Shown: piece by piece, positions 16,848 through 25,279 of the stretch
How positions within the stretch are numbered: the first letter of the stretch is position 1
Layout of the letters: every line of letters begins with the position of its first letter
NCBI GenBank assembly: GCA_031292055.1
Contig: JARLHV010000011.1
Span: forward strand, 1-34,918
Source: Desulfosporosinus sp.
Lineage (GTDB): Bacteria; Bacillota; Desulfitobacteriia; Desulfitobacteriales; Desulfitobacteriaceae
Direction of reading: 5' to 3'
Length of the DNA stretch: 34,918 nt
The notes under the pieces: model-generated
Databases searched by the model: none
Told to the model about the DNA's origin: nothing
The model's input: only the letters and a program-made list of their open reading frames with translations
Made by a program: the position numbers and the translations under genes

Positions 16848-18266
16848 ATGAAATTTGATTACTATTCTGAAGCACAGCTTTTGCAAGTTCATGAAGCAAG
16901 CCTTGATCTCCTGAAAAAAGTGGGAATTAGTACCAGCTCAAAAAGGTTCCAGACACTGCTTTTAGATCATGGCTGCATTGAAAAGGGTAAGCGGATTCTT
17001 TTTACTCAGGATGTTATTGACAAAGCTATGAAGACTGTACCAGCTGTTTTCAATCTCCATGGTCGAAATGATCTGCATCGATTGGAAATCGGCAGCAAAA
17101 AAGCTTATTGCCAGACATTGGTTGGCGCTCCCTCAGTGATAGACATAGAGAGTGGAGAACGCAGGGATGCCCTCCTGAAGGACTTGGAGGATATAACCCG
17201 CTTGGCGGATGCCTTGGACAATGTAGATATTATTTCGCCTCTCTTTCCCAGGGACGTGCCCCAGGAAATCATTCTGACAGTGGAGACGGCTACCTGTTTG
17301 CGCAATACTTCTAAACCGCTGAGTATCTGCGTGGAGTCTTCCCGGGAACTGAAATTTATTAAAGAACTGCTGGTGGCAGTGGCCGGCAGCGAAAAGGCTC
17401 TCAGGGAAAAACCTTTGGCTACTTTGCCTGTATCGCCGGTCAGTCCCTTGGAATTTGGTTTTGGTCCGGCGGAAGCGCTGTTGGATGTGGTGGAAGCGGG
17501 TCTGCCTTTAGGCGTGGAGCCTTGTCCTCAAATGGGTGCTACTGGTCCTATGAGCATGAATGGTCTCGTGGCCATGCACAATGCGGAAATCTTGGCCGGC
17601 GTCATCGCGGCCCAGCTTCTCAAACCTGGCTGTCCCCTAACCATGTCCTCACGTGCGACATTTATGGATATGAGGACGGGTCTTGCATTATGGGCAATGC
17701 CGGAAATGGGTATGATGAGTGCGGGGCTGAACCAATTAGGACGTTACTATCATATTCCTGTTGCTCCCGGCGGATATTGCGGAAGTTCTAAAATTGCAGA
17801 CATGCAGAGCGGGTATGAACACCTTTACAACGCTTTAATGGAAGCCCTTGCTGGTAGTGACATCATTGGATCGGCGGGCTCACTAGATAATGCTTTGGTG
17901 GAGTGTTTCACCATGCTGGTCATGGATAATGAGATTTCTTCAGTGGTTCAAAGAACCATAAGAGAATTTGAAGTTAACGAAGAAAACTTGGCGATAGATG
18001 TTGTTGCTGAAGTAATAGCAAACCACGATAATTTTCTTGGACATAAACATACTAGAAAATATCTGCGTTCAGGGGAACTATGGATACCAACCATCAGCCA
18101 GAGACAGACATTCGAACAATGGGCCATTAAAAGTCAAAAAGTTGAGGATATAGCAAAAGAAAAAGCCAAGAACTTGGTGGCAACACATCAGCCGGCACCT
18201 TTAGGTGTTGAAGTCGAAAAAGAGTTCACAAAAATAATTACTGCTGCAAAGAAGGCATTAATGTAA
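16848..18266 (+). CDS. MttB-family methyltransferase, non-pyrrolysine (third paralogue)
   Basis: The protein has 472 residues, starting at ATG 16848 after AAGGAG; it is shorter than the other two at the N-terminus. It retains the family core (LDLLKKVGISTS, NTSKPLSIC, MGATGPMS, FMDMRTGLALWAMPEMGMMSAGLNQLGRYY). The pyrrolysine region reads PGG-YC-GSSK, so Tyr310 or Cys311 replaces Pyl with an extra residue. It is the most divergent of the three. Its substrate is unknown; other non-Pyl members demethylate quaternary amines. Its place in the mttB operon suggests an upstream step (for example quaternary amine to tertiary amine) or a separate substrate sharing the corrinoid protein at 16161. Confidence 0.85.
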   Translation: MKFDYYSEAQLLQVHEASLDLLKKVGISTSSKRFQTLLLDHGCIEKGKRILFTQDVIDKAMKTVPAVFNLHGRNDLHRLEIGSKKAYCQTLVGAPSVIDIESGERRDALLKDLEDITRLADALDNVDIISPLFPRDVPQEIILTVETATCLRNTSKPLSICVESSRELKFIKELLVAVAGSEKALREKPLATLPVSPVSPLEFGFGPAEALLDVVEAGLPLGVEPCPQMGATGPMSMNGLVAMHNAEILAGVIAAQLLKPGCPLTMSSRATFMDMRTGLALWAMPEMGMMSAGLNQLGRYYHIPVAPGGYCGSSKIADMQSGYEHLYNALMEALAGSDIIGSAGSLDNALVECFTMLVMDNEISSVVQRTIREFEVNEENLAIDVVAEVIANHDNFLGHKHTRKYLRSGELWIPTISQRQTFEQWAIKSQKVEDIAKEKAKNLVATHQPAPLGVEVEKEFTKIITAAKKALM

Positions 18267-18642
18267 TGATGTGACGGAAAAAGAAAATTGCAAGCAAAAA
18301 ATCGATTTGTATTGCTATAAATTTTCGTGCCTGTGTGGTTTTTAATGTGCCCTTTAATTCCGCAGCAGTCCTTCCTTTTTGGTTTCACCGGAGATGTTCG
18401 AACCCTGGCATATGGTCATACCTATACGATTCTGTTTTACTGAACCATGGCCATTGTCAGGATGGGAGTGGCCATGGTTGTATGAAAACAATCCTCGAAC
18501 CGTTGATTGAAGAATAAGGTCACACAGGGAGACATGTCATTCCCAGCTAAGATGGGTGAGATCACCTCCAAAGAAAGCAGCAGATATTCTAATCAAGGGT
18601 TTAAAACATGAGATTACTTTCATCTTAAGAAGCTAAACACAC
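18267..18642. other. Intergenic region before the pyl cassette
   Basis: No gene is supported. It contains a perfect 11-bp inverted repeat (18443-18453 with 18469-18479) but no T-run after it and no clear sigma-A or sigma-54 promoter. The tRNA promoter was not found by eye. A short open frame (18335-18517) lacks a ribosome binding site and family signature. Confidence 0.45.
18443..18479. repeat. Perfect inverted repeat upstream of tRNA-Pyl
   Basis: AACCATGGCCA (18443-18453) and TGGCCATGGTT (18469-18479) are exact reverse complements across a 15-base loop. It could be a factor-independent pause or terminator for the mttB operon or an operator for the pyl operon; the sequence does not decide which. 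Confidence 0.5.
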
Positions 18643-18714
18643 GGGGGGTAGATCGGATTGATCGCGTGGACTCTAAATTCATGTAGGCGGGTGAAACTCC
18701 CGTACTCCTCGCCA
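18643..18714 (+). tRNA. pylT: tRNA-Pyl (anticodon CUA)
   Basis: The 72-nt gene has an encoded CCA (18712-18714). It folds with the unusual features of tRNA-Pyl: a 7-bp acceptor (18643-18649 with 18704-18710), a single base between acceptor and D stem, a 4-bp D stem with a 5-base loop lacking GG, a 6-bp anticodon stem (18665-18670 with 18678-18683), anticodon CTA at 18673-18675, and a 3-base variable region. The T loop is TGAAACT rather than TTC-type. It closely resembles the Desulfitobacterium hafniense tRNA-Pyl as I recall it. It decodes UAG with pyrrolysine. Confidence 0.96.
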
Positions 18715-18736
18715 ATAAAATCAGGGGGCAAGCGGA

Positions 18737-19570
18737 GTGAATATCACATGGACGCTGATCCAAAAACAGAGATTGCAAGAACTTAACGCCAGTGAAGTAC
18801 AGCAAGAGATGTGTTTTGAGTCTCACCTAAACCGCAACCGTGCTTTCCAGGAACAGGAACGCCTCTTGGTGAATCAGGGAAAACTCCGTTTGCAAGAGCT
18901 ACGGGAGATTAAGAAACGACCATCATTGTGTGTGCTCGAACAGAAACTCGTCGAAGCTCTGACCCAGAAGGGATTCGTCCAGGTGGTCACGCCAACGATT
19001 ATATCAAAAGTAGCATTGGCGAAAATGTCGGTCTCAGATGATCACCCGCTCTTTACCCAAGTGTTCTGGCTCGATCCTAAGCGATGTTTGCGTCCGATGC
19101 TGGCACCAAATCTATATACGCTATGGAAAGATCTATTGCGTTTATGGAAAAAACCAATACGCATTTTCGAAATAGGGACGTGTTACAGAAAAGAATCCAA
19201 GGGCGCGCTACATTTAAACGAGTTTACTATGCTTAATCTGACAGAACTGGGCTTGCCAAAAGATCAGAGACAACAACGTTTAGAAGAACTCGCTGCCTTG
19301 GTTATGGATACCGTCGGTATAACCGATTATCAGTTGGAATTGACGACATCCGTTGTTTATGGAGATACATTGGATGTTGTAAAAGGAATCGAGTTAGGTT
19401 CCAGTGCCATGGGGCCCCATTTCTTAGATGATCAGTGGGGAATTACCGATCCCTGGGTAGGGATCGGATTTGGTCTAGAACGTTTGCTGATGATTAAGGA
19501 AGAAGCCCAAAATGTTCAAAGTATGGGTAGAAGCCTTACCTATCTTGATGGTGTACGCTTAAATATCTGA
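18737..19570 (+). CDS. pylSc: Pyrrolysyl-tRNA synthetase catalytic subunit (PylSc)
   Basis: The protein has 277 residues, from GTG 18737, about 8 bases after AGGGGG and 22 bases after the tRNA gene. It is the class II aminoacyl-tRNA synthetase core of PylS: VQVVTPTIIS, LRPMLAPNLYTLW, KPIRIFEIGTCYRKES (motif 2), HLNEFTMLNLTELG, SSAMGPHFLDDQWG and GIGFGLERLLMI (motif 3). As in D. hafniense, the tRNA-binding N-terminal domain is absent and is encoded separately at 22801. It charges tRNA-Pyl with pyrrolysine. Confidence 0.96.
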   Translation: MNITWTLIQKQRLQELNASEVQQEMCFESHLNRNRAFQEQERLLVNQGKLRLQELREIKKRPSLCVLEQKLVEALTQKGFVQVVTPTIISKVALAKMSVSDDHPLFTQVFWLDPKRCLRPMLAPNLYTLWKDLLRLWKKPIRIFEIGTCYRKESKGALHLNEFTMLNLTELGLPKDQRQQRLEELAALVMDTVGITDYQLELTTSVVYGDTLDVVKGIELGSSAMGPHFLDDQWGITDPWVGIGFGLERLLMIKEEAQNVQSMGRSLTYLDGVRLNI

Positions 19571-19607
19571 GGTTAAAGGTTAACCTAACTAAAAAGAAGG
19601 TGACTTA

Positions 19608-20681
19608 ATGGCAACGAATCTGGCTACGTCTAAATTAGATGGGATATTGGAAAAGGCAACTGAAGAGGTCCCTTTAGGGAGAGAAGAACTCCTGTTATTG
19701 TTGGGGTTATCCGACGAAGAAGACCTTTCTAAGGTTTATGAAACAGCTAGGTTTCTTCGAACTCGCTATTTTAAGGACAGAGTATTCATCTATGGCTTTG
19801 TTTATTTCTCAACCTATTGCCGGAATGAATGTGCTTTCTGTTTATATCGTAAGTCAAATCGTTCTCTGGTACGTTATCGTAAAACTGATTTGGAAATTAT
19901 GGAGACCGCTTTGAGCCTCGTTGAATCAGGAGTACATTTGCTAGATCTGACGATGGGAGAAGATCCGTTTTATTTTGACAACCGAGAATCTGGATTTGAG
20001 CATTTGATAAGAACTGTGGAACATATTAAAAAAAGCACTGATATACCGATTATGATTTCTGCGGGTGTTGTTTCAGTGCAGATTCTTAGGAAATTCAAAG
20101 AGTCTGGCGTCGACTGGTATGCCACTTATCAGGAAACCCATAACCAGGATTTATATCGTAAACTTAGACTTGGTCAGAGCTATGATGAACGGATGGAACG
20201 AAAAAAGTTAGCCCAAAAGATGGGATTTCTTATAGAAGAAGGATTGCTGACTGGAGTAGGGGATACAAATGAGGACTTGGTCAATTCTCTGGAGGAAATG
20301 AAGAAGTTAGGGGCAGACCAACTTCGGGTGATGAGCTTTGTTCCACAGAAGGATACGCCCATGCAGAACTTTCTGTACGTACCCCGCTCAAGAGAGTTGC
20401 TAATTATCGCAGTGATGCGTTTAGTTTTTCCAGATTGCTTGATACCAGCCTCATTGGATGTCGATGGCTTAAATGGTTTAGCAGAGCGCCTCAACTCTGG
20501 AGCGAACGTCGTAACCTCAATTATCCCGCCTCAGTCTGGCTTGGCCGGAGTATCCAATCATTCGTTAGATATCGAAGACGGAAACCGGACGGTAAGCAAA
20601 ATTATTCCTGTATTGAAAGATTGTGGACTGGTTTCGGCGAGCCGTGAGGAATATGCAGAGTGGATCTTGCAGCGTCACTAG
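19608..20681 (+). CDS. pylB: PylB, 3-methylornithine synthase (radical SAM)
   Basis: The protein has 357 residues, starting at ATG 19608 after AGAAGGTG. The radical SAM cluster motif is Cys71-x3-Cys75-x2-Cys78 (YCRNECAFC). Downstream segments such as LLDLTMGEDPFYFDN, TYQETHNQDLYRKLR, ADQLRVMSFVPQ and PASLDVDGLNG match PylB. The enzyme rearranges L-lysine to (3R)-3-methyl-D-ornithine, the first step of pyrrolysine synthesis. The gene ends in TAG (20679-20681), the codon its pathway makes ambiguous. Confidence 0.95.
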   Translation: MATNLATSKLDGILEKATEEVPLGREELLLLLGLSDEEDLSKVYETARFLRTRYFKDRVFIYGFVYFSTYCRNECAFCLYRKSNRSLVRYRKTDLEIMETALSLVESGVHLLDLTMGEDPFYFDNRESGFEHLIRTVEHIKKSTDIPIMISAGVVSVQILRKFKESGVDWYATYQETHNQDLYRKLRLGQSYDERMERKKLAQKMGFLIEEGLLTGVGDTNEDLVNSLEEMKKLGADQLRVMSFVPQKDTPMQNFLYVPRSRELLIIAVMRLVFPDCLIPASLDVDGLNGLAERLNSGANVVTSIIPPQSGLAGVSNHSLDIEDGNRTVSKIIPVLKDCGLVSASREEYAEWILQRH

Positions 20682-20712
20682 CATTTAAGGAACCCTAGGA
20701 AGGAGCGCTGGT

Positions 20713-21837
20713 ATGCGGGTAGCAATTGTAGGTGGGAAACTTCAAGGGGTGGAAGCGGCCTATCTGGCGAATAAAGCTGGTTGGGAAGTTGTCCTAGTAG
20801 ATAAGAAATCTGAGGTGCCTGCAGCAGAGCTTTGTGATCAGTTCTACTCACTCGATGTCACAAAAGTCGTAGAGTGGATTCCAATTTTAAAAGGAATTGA
20901 TCTTATCATTCCCGCTCTGGAGAATCAAGAAGCCTTGGACAGCCTCGTACGAACTGCAAAGTTTACCGGTGTCCCCTTGGTATTTGATGCAGATGCTTAT
21001 GAGATTTCCTCTTCGAAGCTTAGTTCCAACGCTATGTTTGCTGAAATCGGAGTCTCTGCGCCAGTCCCGTGGCCAGAATGCGGTTTTCCTATTATTGTAA
21101 AACCTTCCGATGCAAGTGGGAGTAAAGGAGTCATTAAACTAAAAAGCGCTCAGGAATTCAAGCGGTTACAGGCTGAAAAGGATTTAACTGACTGGGTTAT
21201 CGAGGAGTATTTAGAAGGACTCTCCTATTCGTTAGAGGTCATCGGTTTCTCGGGAGTCTACAAGGTGTTGAAAATCACAGAACTCCATATGGATGAAAGC
21301 TATGATTGCAAACGCGTTGTGGGTTCGGTAATCTTGTCAGACGAGCACAAAGAAAAATTTGAACAGATTGGGTTAGGTTTAGCTCGAAGCCTGAATCTGA
21401 ATGGGATTATGGACATTGAAACTATACTCCATCAGGGACAGCTAAAAGTTTTAGAAATTGATGCTCGACTTCCTAGTCAAACACCGATTGCAGTTTATCA
21501 CTCTACTGGGATTAATATGTTAGAAATCTTGGGAGAAGCTTTTGTGCAAGGAAAACCTTGGCAAGCATTTGATGTCTTGGAAAAGCGGGGCGTGATTTAT
21601 GAACACATCCACGTTATGGATGATCACCTGGAAATCTCCGGCGAACATATTATGGCTGACGTCGGTCCGCTCCATCTTTATCAGGAATTCTTTGGAGCGA
21701 ATGAAGCAATTTCAAACTATTCTCCAGGTAAAACTGAGTGGGTAGCCACTCTGATTATCACAGGGGAAGACTGCCAAGCGGCATGGGATAAACGATGTCT
21801 AGTTCTCCAAGAAATTCGGAATAAGACATTACTATGA
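20713..21837 (+). CDS. pylC: PylC, 3-methylornithine-L-lysine ligase
   Basis: The protein has 374 residues, starting at ATG 20713 after AAGGAG. The N-terminus (IVGGKLQGVEAAYLANKAGW) is the pre-ATP-grasp fold. The ATP-grasp core follows with FPIIVKPSDASGSKGV and the metal-binding VLEIDARLPSQTP. PylC joins 3-methylornithine to the epsilon-amine of lysine at the expense of ATP. It lies between pylB and pylD in the conserved order. Confidence 0.95.
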   Translation: MRVAIVGGKLQGVEAAYLANKAGWEVVLVDKKSEVPAAELCDQFYSLDVTKVVEWIPILKGIDLIIPALENQEALDSLVRTAKFTGVPLVFDADAYEISSSKLSSNAMFAEIGVSAPVPWPECGFPIIVKPSDASGSKGVIKLKSAQEFKRLQAEKDLTDWVIEEYLEGLSYSLEVIGFSGVYKVLKITELHMDESYDCKRVVGSVILSDEHKEKFEQIGLGLARSLNLNGIMDIETILHQGQLKVLEIDARLPSQTPIAVYHSTGINMLEILGEAFVQGKPWQAFDVLEKRGVIYEHIHVMDDHLEISGEHIMADVGPLHLYQEFFGANEAISNYSPGKTEWVATLIITGEDCQAAWDKRCLVLQEIRNKTLL

Positions 21838-21900
21838 TCGGTTTCCGGTGATTGAAGACAGTGATGGATTTATTAAAATAGCTTCAGGGAGCTGATCAGC

Positions 21901-22719
21901 TTGACTCGACTTATACAGGATGATGTTGTTAAAATTGCACCTACGTTAGAGGAGTATAACGCTGAATTAGTGAAAATGACGGGTTATTCGTTACGTGAGA
22001 TCGCGGCCCATGCAGTAGGCAAGGAAGTCAGAGAGGACTACGCTCAGAAACCTAACGTTGCCGTGATTCCGATGACCTGTGGCCAAGGTATTATAGAAGG
22101 TTTTGTGGAGTCTGTGGCCAGCATCATAAGCTATCTTGGATTTAATGCCGTTATTACAAAAAGCTATGATGCCGGTGGTGTGGCTGAAGCTGTGCAAAAT
22201 GGCTCGGAAATTTTGTTCATGGCAGATGACGATCGTTTTGTGGCTGTAAACGTGAGAACAGGTAAGGCATCTGACAATGGAGATGCTACCGGCAAGGGGT
22301 ACGTGACCGGCTTAGTGCGTATGTGCAATGGATTAGAGGGTAAGAAAGTGTTGGTAATCGGGGTAGGCCCTGTAGGCACCAGCGCTGCTTTAGCCCTAAT
22401 ACGCTTTGGGGCAGAGGTATCAATATATGACATAGATTTATCGGCTAGCCAAAGATTATCCGAAGAGTTAAAAAAACAGGGTTATGCCGCAAAGATAGAA
22501 ACAGACTTAGACAGTGCTTTAGCAAAACATCGTATTTTGGTGGATGCCTGTCCGGCTGGTGAGTTTATTATGTTGAGGCACATCTCAGAGAATACAAAGA
22601 TTGCAGCTCCTGGTATCCCGCTAGGGGTGCAGGCGGCAGGCGTAACGCAACTTTCAAACCGATTGCTTCATGACCAGTTACAAATTGGAGTGGCCACCAT
22701 GATTTTTGATGTTTTGTAA
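21901..22719 (+). CDS. pylD: PylD, pyrrolysine-forming dehydrogenase
   Basis: The protein has 272 residues, from TTG 21901 with GGGAG about 10 bases upstream; no better ATG exists in frame nearby. The C-terminal Rossmann domain contains VLVIGVGPVGTSAALALIRFGAEVSIYD, here given as two overlapping blocks GVGPVGTSAAL and GAEVSIYD, for NAD binding. PylD oxidises the methylornithyl-lysine intermediate, after which the pyrroline ring closes spontaneously. It completes the three-enzyme biosynthetic set. Confidence 0.94.
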   Translation: MTRLIQDDVVKIAPTLEEYNAELVKMTGYSLREIAAHAVGKEVREDYAQKPNVAVIPMTCGQGIIEGFVESVASIISYLGFNAVITKSYDAGGVAEAVQNGSEILFMADDDRFVAVNVRTGKASDNGDATGKGYVTGLVRMCNGLEGKKVLVIGVGPVGTSAALALIRFGAEVSIYDIDLSASQRLSEELKKQGYAAKIETDLDSALAKHRILVDACPAGEFIMLRHISENTKIAAPGIPLGVQAAGVTQLSNRLLHDQLQIGVATMIFDVL

Positions 22720-22800
22720 AATTATAAGTTTTTTCTGTTAATCCTTAAAGCATTTTCACTCGAATCGTAGGAATCAGAAGGTAGATTGGAGTTGAGATAG

Positions 22801-23124
22801 ATGACAGTAGATGTCGCAAAAAAGAAGCGCTATTTCCGTAAAAATATTGATTTTTTTAAGTTTGTAGAAAAAATTAAGTTATGGCCCTCCAGAACAGGGA
22901 CGCTACATGGCATTAAAAGCATGACGATTAGAGGAAATACGGCGGAGATCATTACGCATTGCAATGAAACGTTTCAAATATACAATTCTAAGCATAGTCG
23001 TGCAGCACGTTGCCTTAGAAATAAATTGTTTTTTCATACCTGCAGTACATGTAAAATTCCCGACTGGAAACTGAAGAAGTATTCGGTAACCTATGTTAAT
23101 CAAGACTATGGATCTCGCCTGTAA
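22801..23124 (+). CDS. pylSn: PylSn, tRNA-binding subunit of pyrrolysyl-tRNA synthetase
   Basis: The protein has 107 residues, starting at ATG 22801. It is basic and Cys/His-containing; the stretches KIKLWPSRTGTLHGIKS and HSRAARCLRNK match the N-terminal domain that is fused to PylS in Methanosarcina and separate in Desulfitobacterium. Its zinc-finger-like residues include His and Cys in the last 50 positions (CSTCKIP). It binds tRNA-Pyl tightly and improves charging by PylSc. It is the last gene of the pyl cassette. Confidence 0.93.
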   Translation: MTVDVAKKKRYFRKNIDFFKFVEKIKLWPSRTGTLHGIKSMTIRGNTAEIITHCNETFQIYNSKHSRAARCLRNKLFFHTCSTCKIPDWKLKKYSVTYVNQDYGSRL

Positions 23125-23183
23125 AAGATCAGCAGGAAGTAATGCTTGTTTTATCCACTATGTGGAATGCAAGCTTTATTATA

Positions 23184-23210
23184 AAGGCCTTCCCAAGGTT
23201 AAGGAAGGCC
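23184..23210 (+). terminator. Hairpin between pylSn and the next corrinoid gene
   Basis: GGCCTTCC (23186-23193) pairs perfectly with GGAAGGCC (23203-23210). There is no following T-run, so termination is only a possibility; it could stabilise the mRNA end or attenuate entry into the next gene. Confidence 0.35.
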
Positions 23211-23266
23211 ATGTAAGTTGGCAAATTAGTTATTTGTATTACCATAAAAAGAGGAGGGAATTCGTA

Positions 23267-23908
23267 ATGGCTACTTATGCAGATCTTGCCCAAAGCGTTA
23301 TAGCGGGCCAAAGGGAACAGGTCAAGGATCAAGTTACGAGTCTTATCGCAGCAGGTAATAGCCCATTGGATATTGTGAACGAGGGCTTAATTGCAGGCAT
23401 GAATGTAGTGGGAGTCCGCTTTAAGGCCGGAGAAATGTATGTCCCTGAAGTGCTTATGGCTGCTAAGAGTATGAATGGTGGGCTTGAGATTGTTAGACCG
23501 TTAATTTCTAAGGCAGATCAAAAAAGCAAAGGGAAAATTGTACTGGGAACTGTAAAGGGAGACCTTCACGACATCGGTAAAAACCTTGTCGGCATGCTGA
23601 TCGAAAGTGGCGGGCTCGAAGTGATAAATATGGGAGTCGATGTCTCTGCTGAAGATTTTATTGATGCCATTATTGAACATGAACCTGATATTTTGGCCTT
23701 GTCGGCTCTATTAACAACAACCATGCCAGGGATGAAAGACATCATTGATTTGCTAAAGGAACAGGGGTTAAGAGACAAAGTAAAGGTGATTATCGGGGGA
23801 GCACCGGTTTCAAGGGAGTATGCTGACACTATTGGAGCGGACGGTTATGCTCCGGACGCTGGCTCAGCAGTAGAGCTTTGTAAGCAGCTTCTGGCGTCTA
23901 AAGTATGA
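23267..23908 (+). CDS. Corrinoid protein (second; MtgC/MttC-like)
   Basis: The protein has 213 residues. The start at ATG 23267 follows GAGGAGGG; an open frame extends to 23093 but overlaps pylSn and lacks the family. The helical cap comes first, then the B12 domain with DLHDIG (Asp99, His101, Gly104), LSALLTTTMPG and GGAPVS. It is a paralogue of the protein at 16161. Its neighbour is the methyl-THF methyltransferase, so it probably carries methyl groups to that enzyme, perhaps from the MttB homologue at 6132. Confidence 0.92.
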   Translation: MATYADLAQSVIAGQREQVKDQVTSLIAAGNSPLDIVNEGLIAGMNVVGVRFKAGEMYVPEVLMAAKSMNGGLEIVRPLISKADQKSKGKIVLGTVKGDLHDIGKNLVGMLIESGGLEVINMGVDVSAEDFIDAIIEHEPDILALSALLTTTMPGMKDIIDLLKEQGLRDKVKVIIGGAPVSREYADTIGADGYAPDAGSAVELCKQLLASKV

Positions 23909-23972
23909 GGAAGACTAAGTTATATCTGCAAATTAATAGTTTCTCGGAGTTTCAATGACGGAAATAAGCAAA

Positions 23973-23998
23973 ATTCCTCCCACTAAAGTAGGAGGAAT
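23973..23998 (+). other. Stem-loop before the methyltransferase gene
   Basis: ATTCCTCC pairs with GGAGGAAT across a 10-base loop. It lies about 90 bases before ATG 24086, which has its own separate ribosome site, so control of translation is not implied. It may be an intercistronic processing or attenuation structure. Confidence 0.35.
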
Positions 23999-24085
23999 GC
24001 TATAAGGTTGGTTCAGGGAAACCCTTGTCCCAACTGCCTCGGCGAATGCCAAGAGTCTATTATTTTAATAAAAGGAGGAATCCTT

Positions 24086-24889
24086 ATGATAATTGTAGGA
24101 GAACTGATTAACGCAAGCCGCAAAGCTATAGGAGCGGCTATCAAAGCTCAAGATATAGATTATATTCAAAAAATAGTCAAAGAGGAATTCGAGGCTGGGG
24201 TAAATTATATTGATGTCAACGCAGGTATCTTTGTAGGCATGGAACCAGAATATCTGAAATGGTTGGTAAAATCAGTTCAAGGGGTAGTGGATTGCCCTTG
24301 CTGTATAGACAGCCCCGACCCAAAGGCAATTGAAGAGGCCTTGTCTGTGCATAAAGGTGTTGCGATGATTAACTCCATCTCCTTGGAAAAGGCGCGATAT
24401 GATGCGTTGATTCCTGTCATTGCAGGTACAGATTTGAAAGTTGTGGCGCTTTGCATGAGTGATGAAGGAATGCCTGAAACTATGGATGACCGGTTAAAAA
24501 TTGCCGACAAACTCATAAATGGACTCGTCCAAAACAATGTGCCCCTGGATCACATTTATGTAGACCCGCTGGTACAACCAATCTCTGTAAACAACACTTT
24601 TGCTGCAGAATTCATAAACTCCGTTGAAGCCATTATGACTCGATTTAAAGGGGTTCATACGATGTGCGGGCTGTCTAATATATCCTATGGCCTACCGGAG
24701 AGAAAATTCATGAATCATGCCTTTGCCATTATGGCCATTGGCAAAGGGTTAGATGGCCTGATTATTAACCCTTTGGATAAGATGATGATGGCAAGCTTGA
24801 TCACGGCTGAGACACTGGCTGGCAGAGATGACTATTGCGTCAAATATCTTAAGGCTTATCGAAATAAGCGATTTGAGTTCTTAGAGTAA
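24086..24889 (+). CDS. mtgA: Methylcorrinoid:tetrahydrofolate methyltransferase (MtgA-like)
   Basis: The protein has 267 residues, starting at ATG 24086 after AAAGGAGG; the frame upstream to 24008 is not needed. It is a pterin-binding TIM barrel: MIIVGELINASRK at the N-terminus, VNYIDVNAG, PCCIDSPDP, MINSISLEK, HIYVDPLVQPIS and GLSNISYGLPER. These match the MtgA/MtvA group and the methyl-THF domains of AcsE and MetH. It moves the methyl group from methyl-Co(III) corrinoid protein to THF, linking amine demethylation to C1 metabolism. A deleted copy lies at 28913. Confidence 0.9.
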   Translation: MIIVGELINASRKAIGAAIKAQDIDYIQKIVKEEFEAGVNYIDVNAGIFVGMEPEYLKWLVKSVQGVVDCPCCIDSPDPKAIEEALSVHKGVAMINSISLEKARYDALIPVIAGTDLKVVALCMSDEGMPETMDDRLKIADKLINGLVQNNVPLDHIYVDPLVQPISVNNTFAAEFINSVEAIMTRFKGVHTMCGLSNISYGLPERKFMNHAFAIMAIGKGLDGLIINPLDKMMMASLITAETLAGRDDYCVKYLKAYRNKRFEFLE

Positions 24890-24922
24890 AATAGAAGCTC
24901 AGACAATATTACGATTACAATT

Positions 24923-24948
24923 TCCCCTTCTTTAACGAAAGGAGGGGA
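24923..24948 (+). terminator. Hairpin after the methyltransferase gene
   Basis: An 11-bp stem (24923-24933 with 24938-24948, one G-U) closes on the loop AACG and is followed by TGCTCTTTTAAT, a weak T-rich tail. It could be a partial terminator within the gene cluster. Confidence 0.5.
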
Positions 24949-25025
24949 TGCTCTTTTAATATGGAAATTAGGTCAATGCACGAAAGACTCTTTGAAAATA
25001 AAAACATTTGGAGTGAGGGGTCGCT

Positions 25026-25279
25026 ATAAAGATTAAACTTGTCGGTTGTGCTTCCACTAAAGATGAAGTTTGTTCGCTGGGAAATCCGGAGACTATGGAT
25101 ACTGAGAAAAAGTTCTCAAGATTGCTGACTTTTTCGGGTGGGACGTGGGCGAAGAGGAAGGGGATCTTCATCTTTTAGCAGACCTATTAAATGGAAGCAC
25201 TGTGCAAGACGTCGTTTATGTCGAACCAGGACGAACGGTTACAGTCGATATGCTGGCAGGAGGTGAATTATGCAAATAA
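25026..25279 (+). pseudogene. DUF1638 gene remnant (internal deletion and frameshift)
   Basis: The first frame begins IKLVGCASTKDEVCSLG and dies at TAG about 50 codons on. The adjacent frame gives FGWDVGEEEGDLHLLADLLN and YVEPGRT and ends at TAA 25277-25279. The two pieces match the beginning (KxxxCxTxxDEV) and end (EGDLRLLRKLL, VVEPG) of DUF1638 proteins, but the central GYGLC...IPRVHDC region is gone. The first piece has ATA where ATG is expected. DUF1638 genes commonly accompany corrinoid methyltransferases; this one is dead. Confidence 0.6.

Noticed and set aside
23093..23266. Longer N-terminus for the second corrinoid protein
   Set aside because: The extension overlaps pylSn, lacks the family fold and is preceded by no ribosome site, while ATG 23267 has GAGGAGGG.
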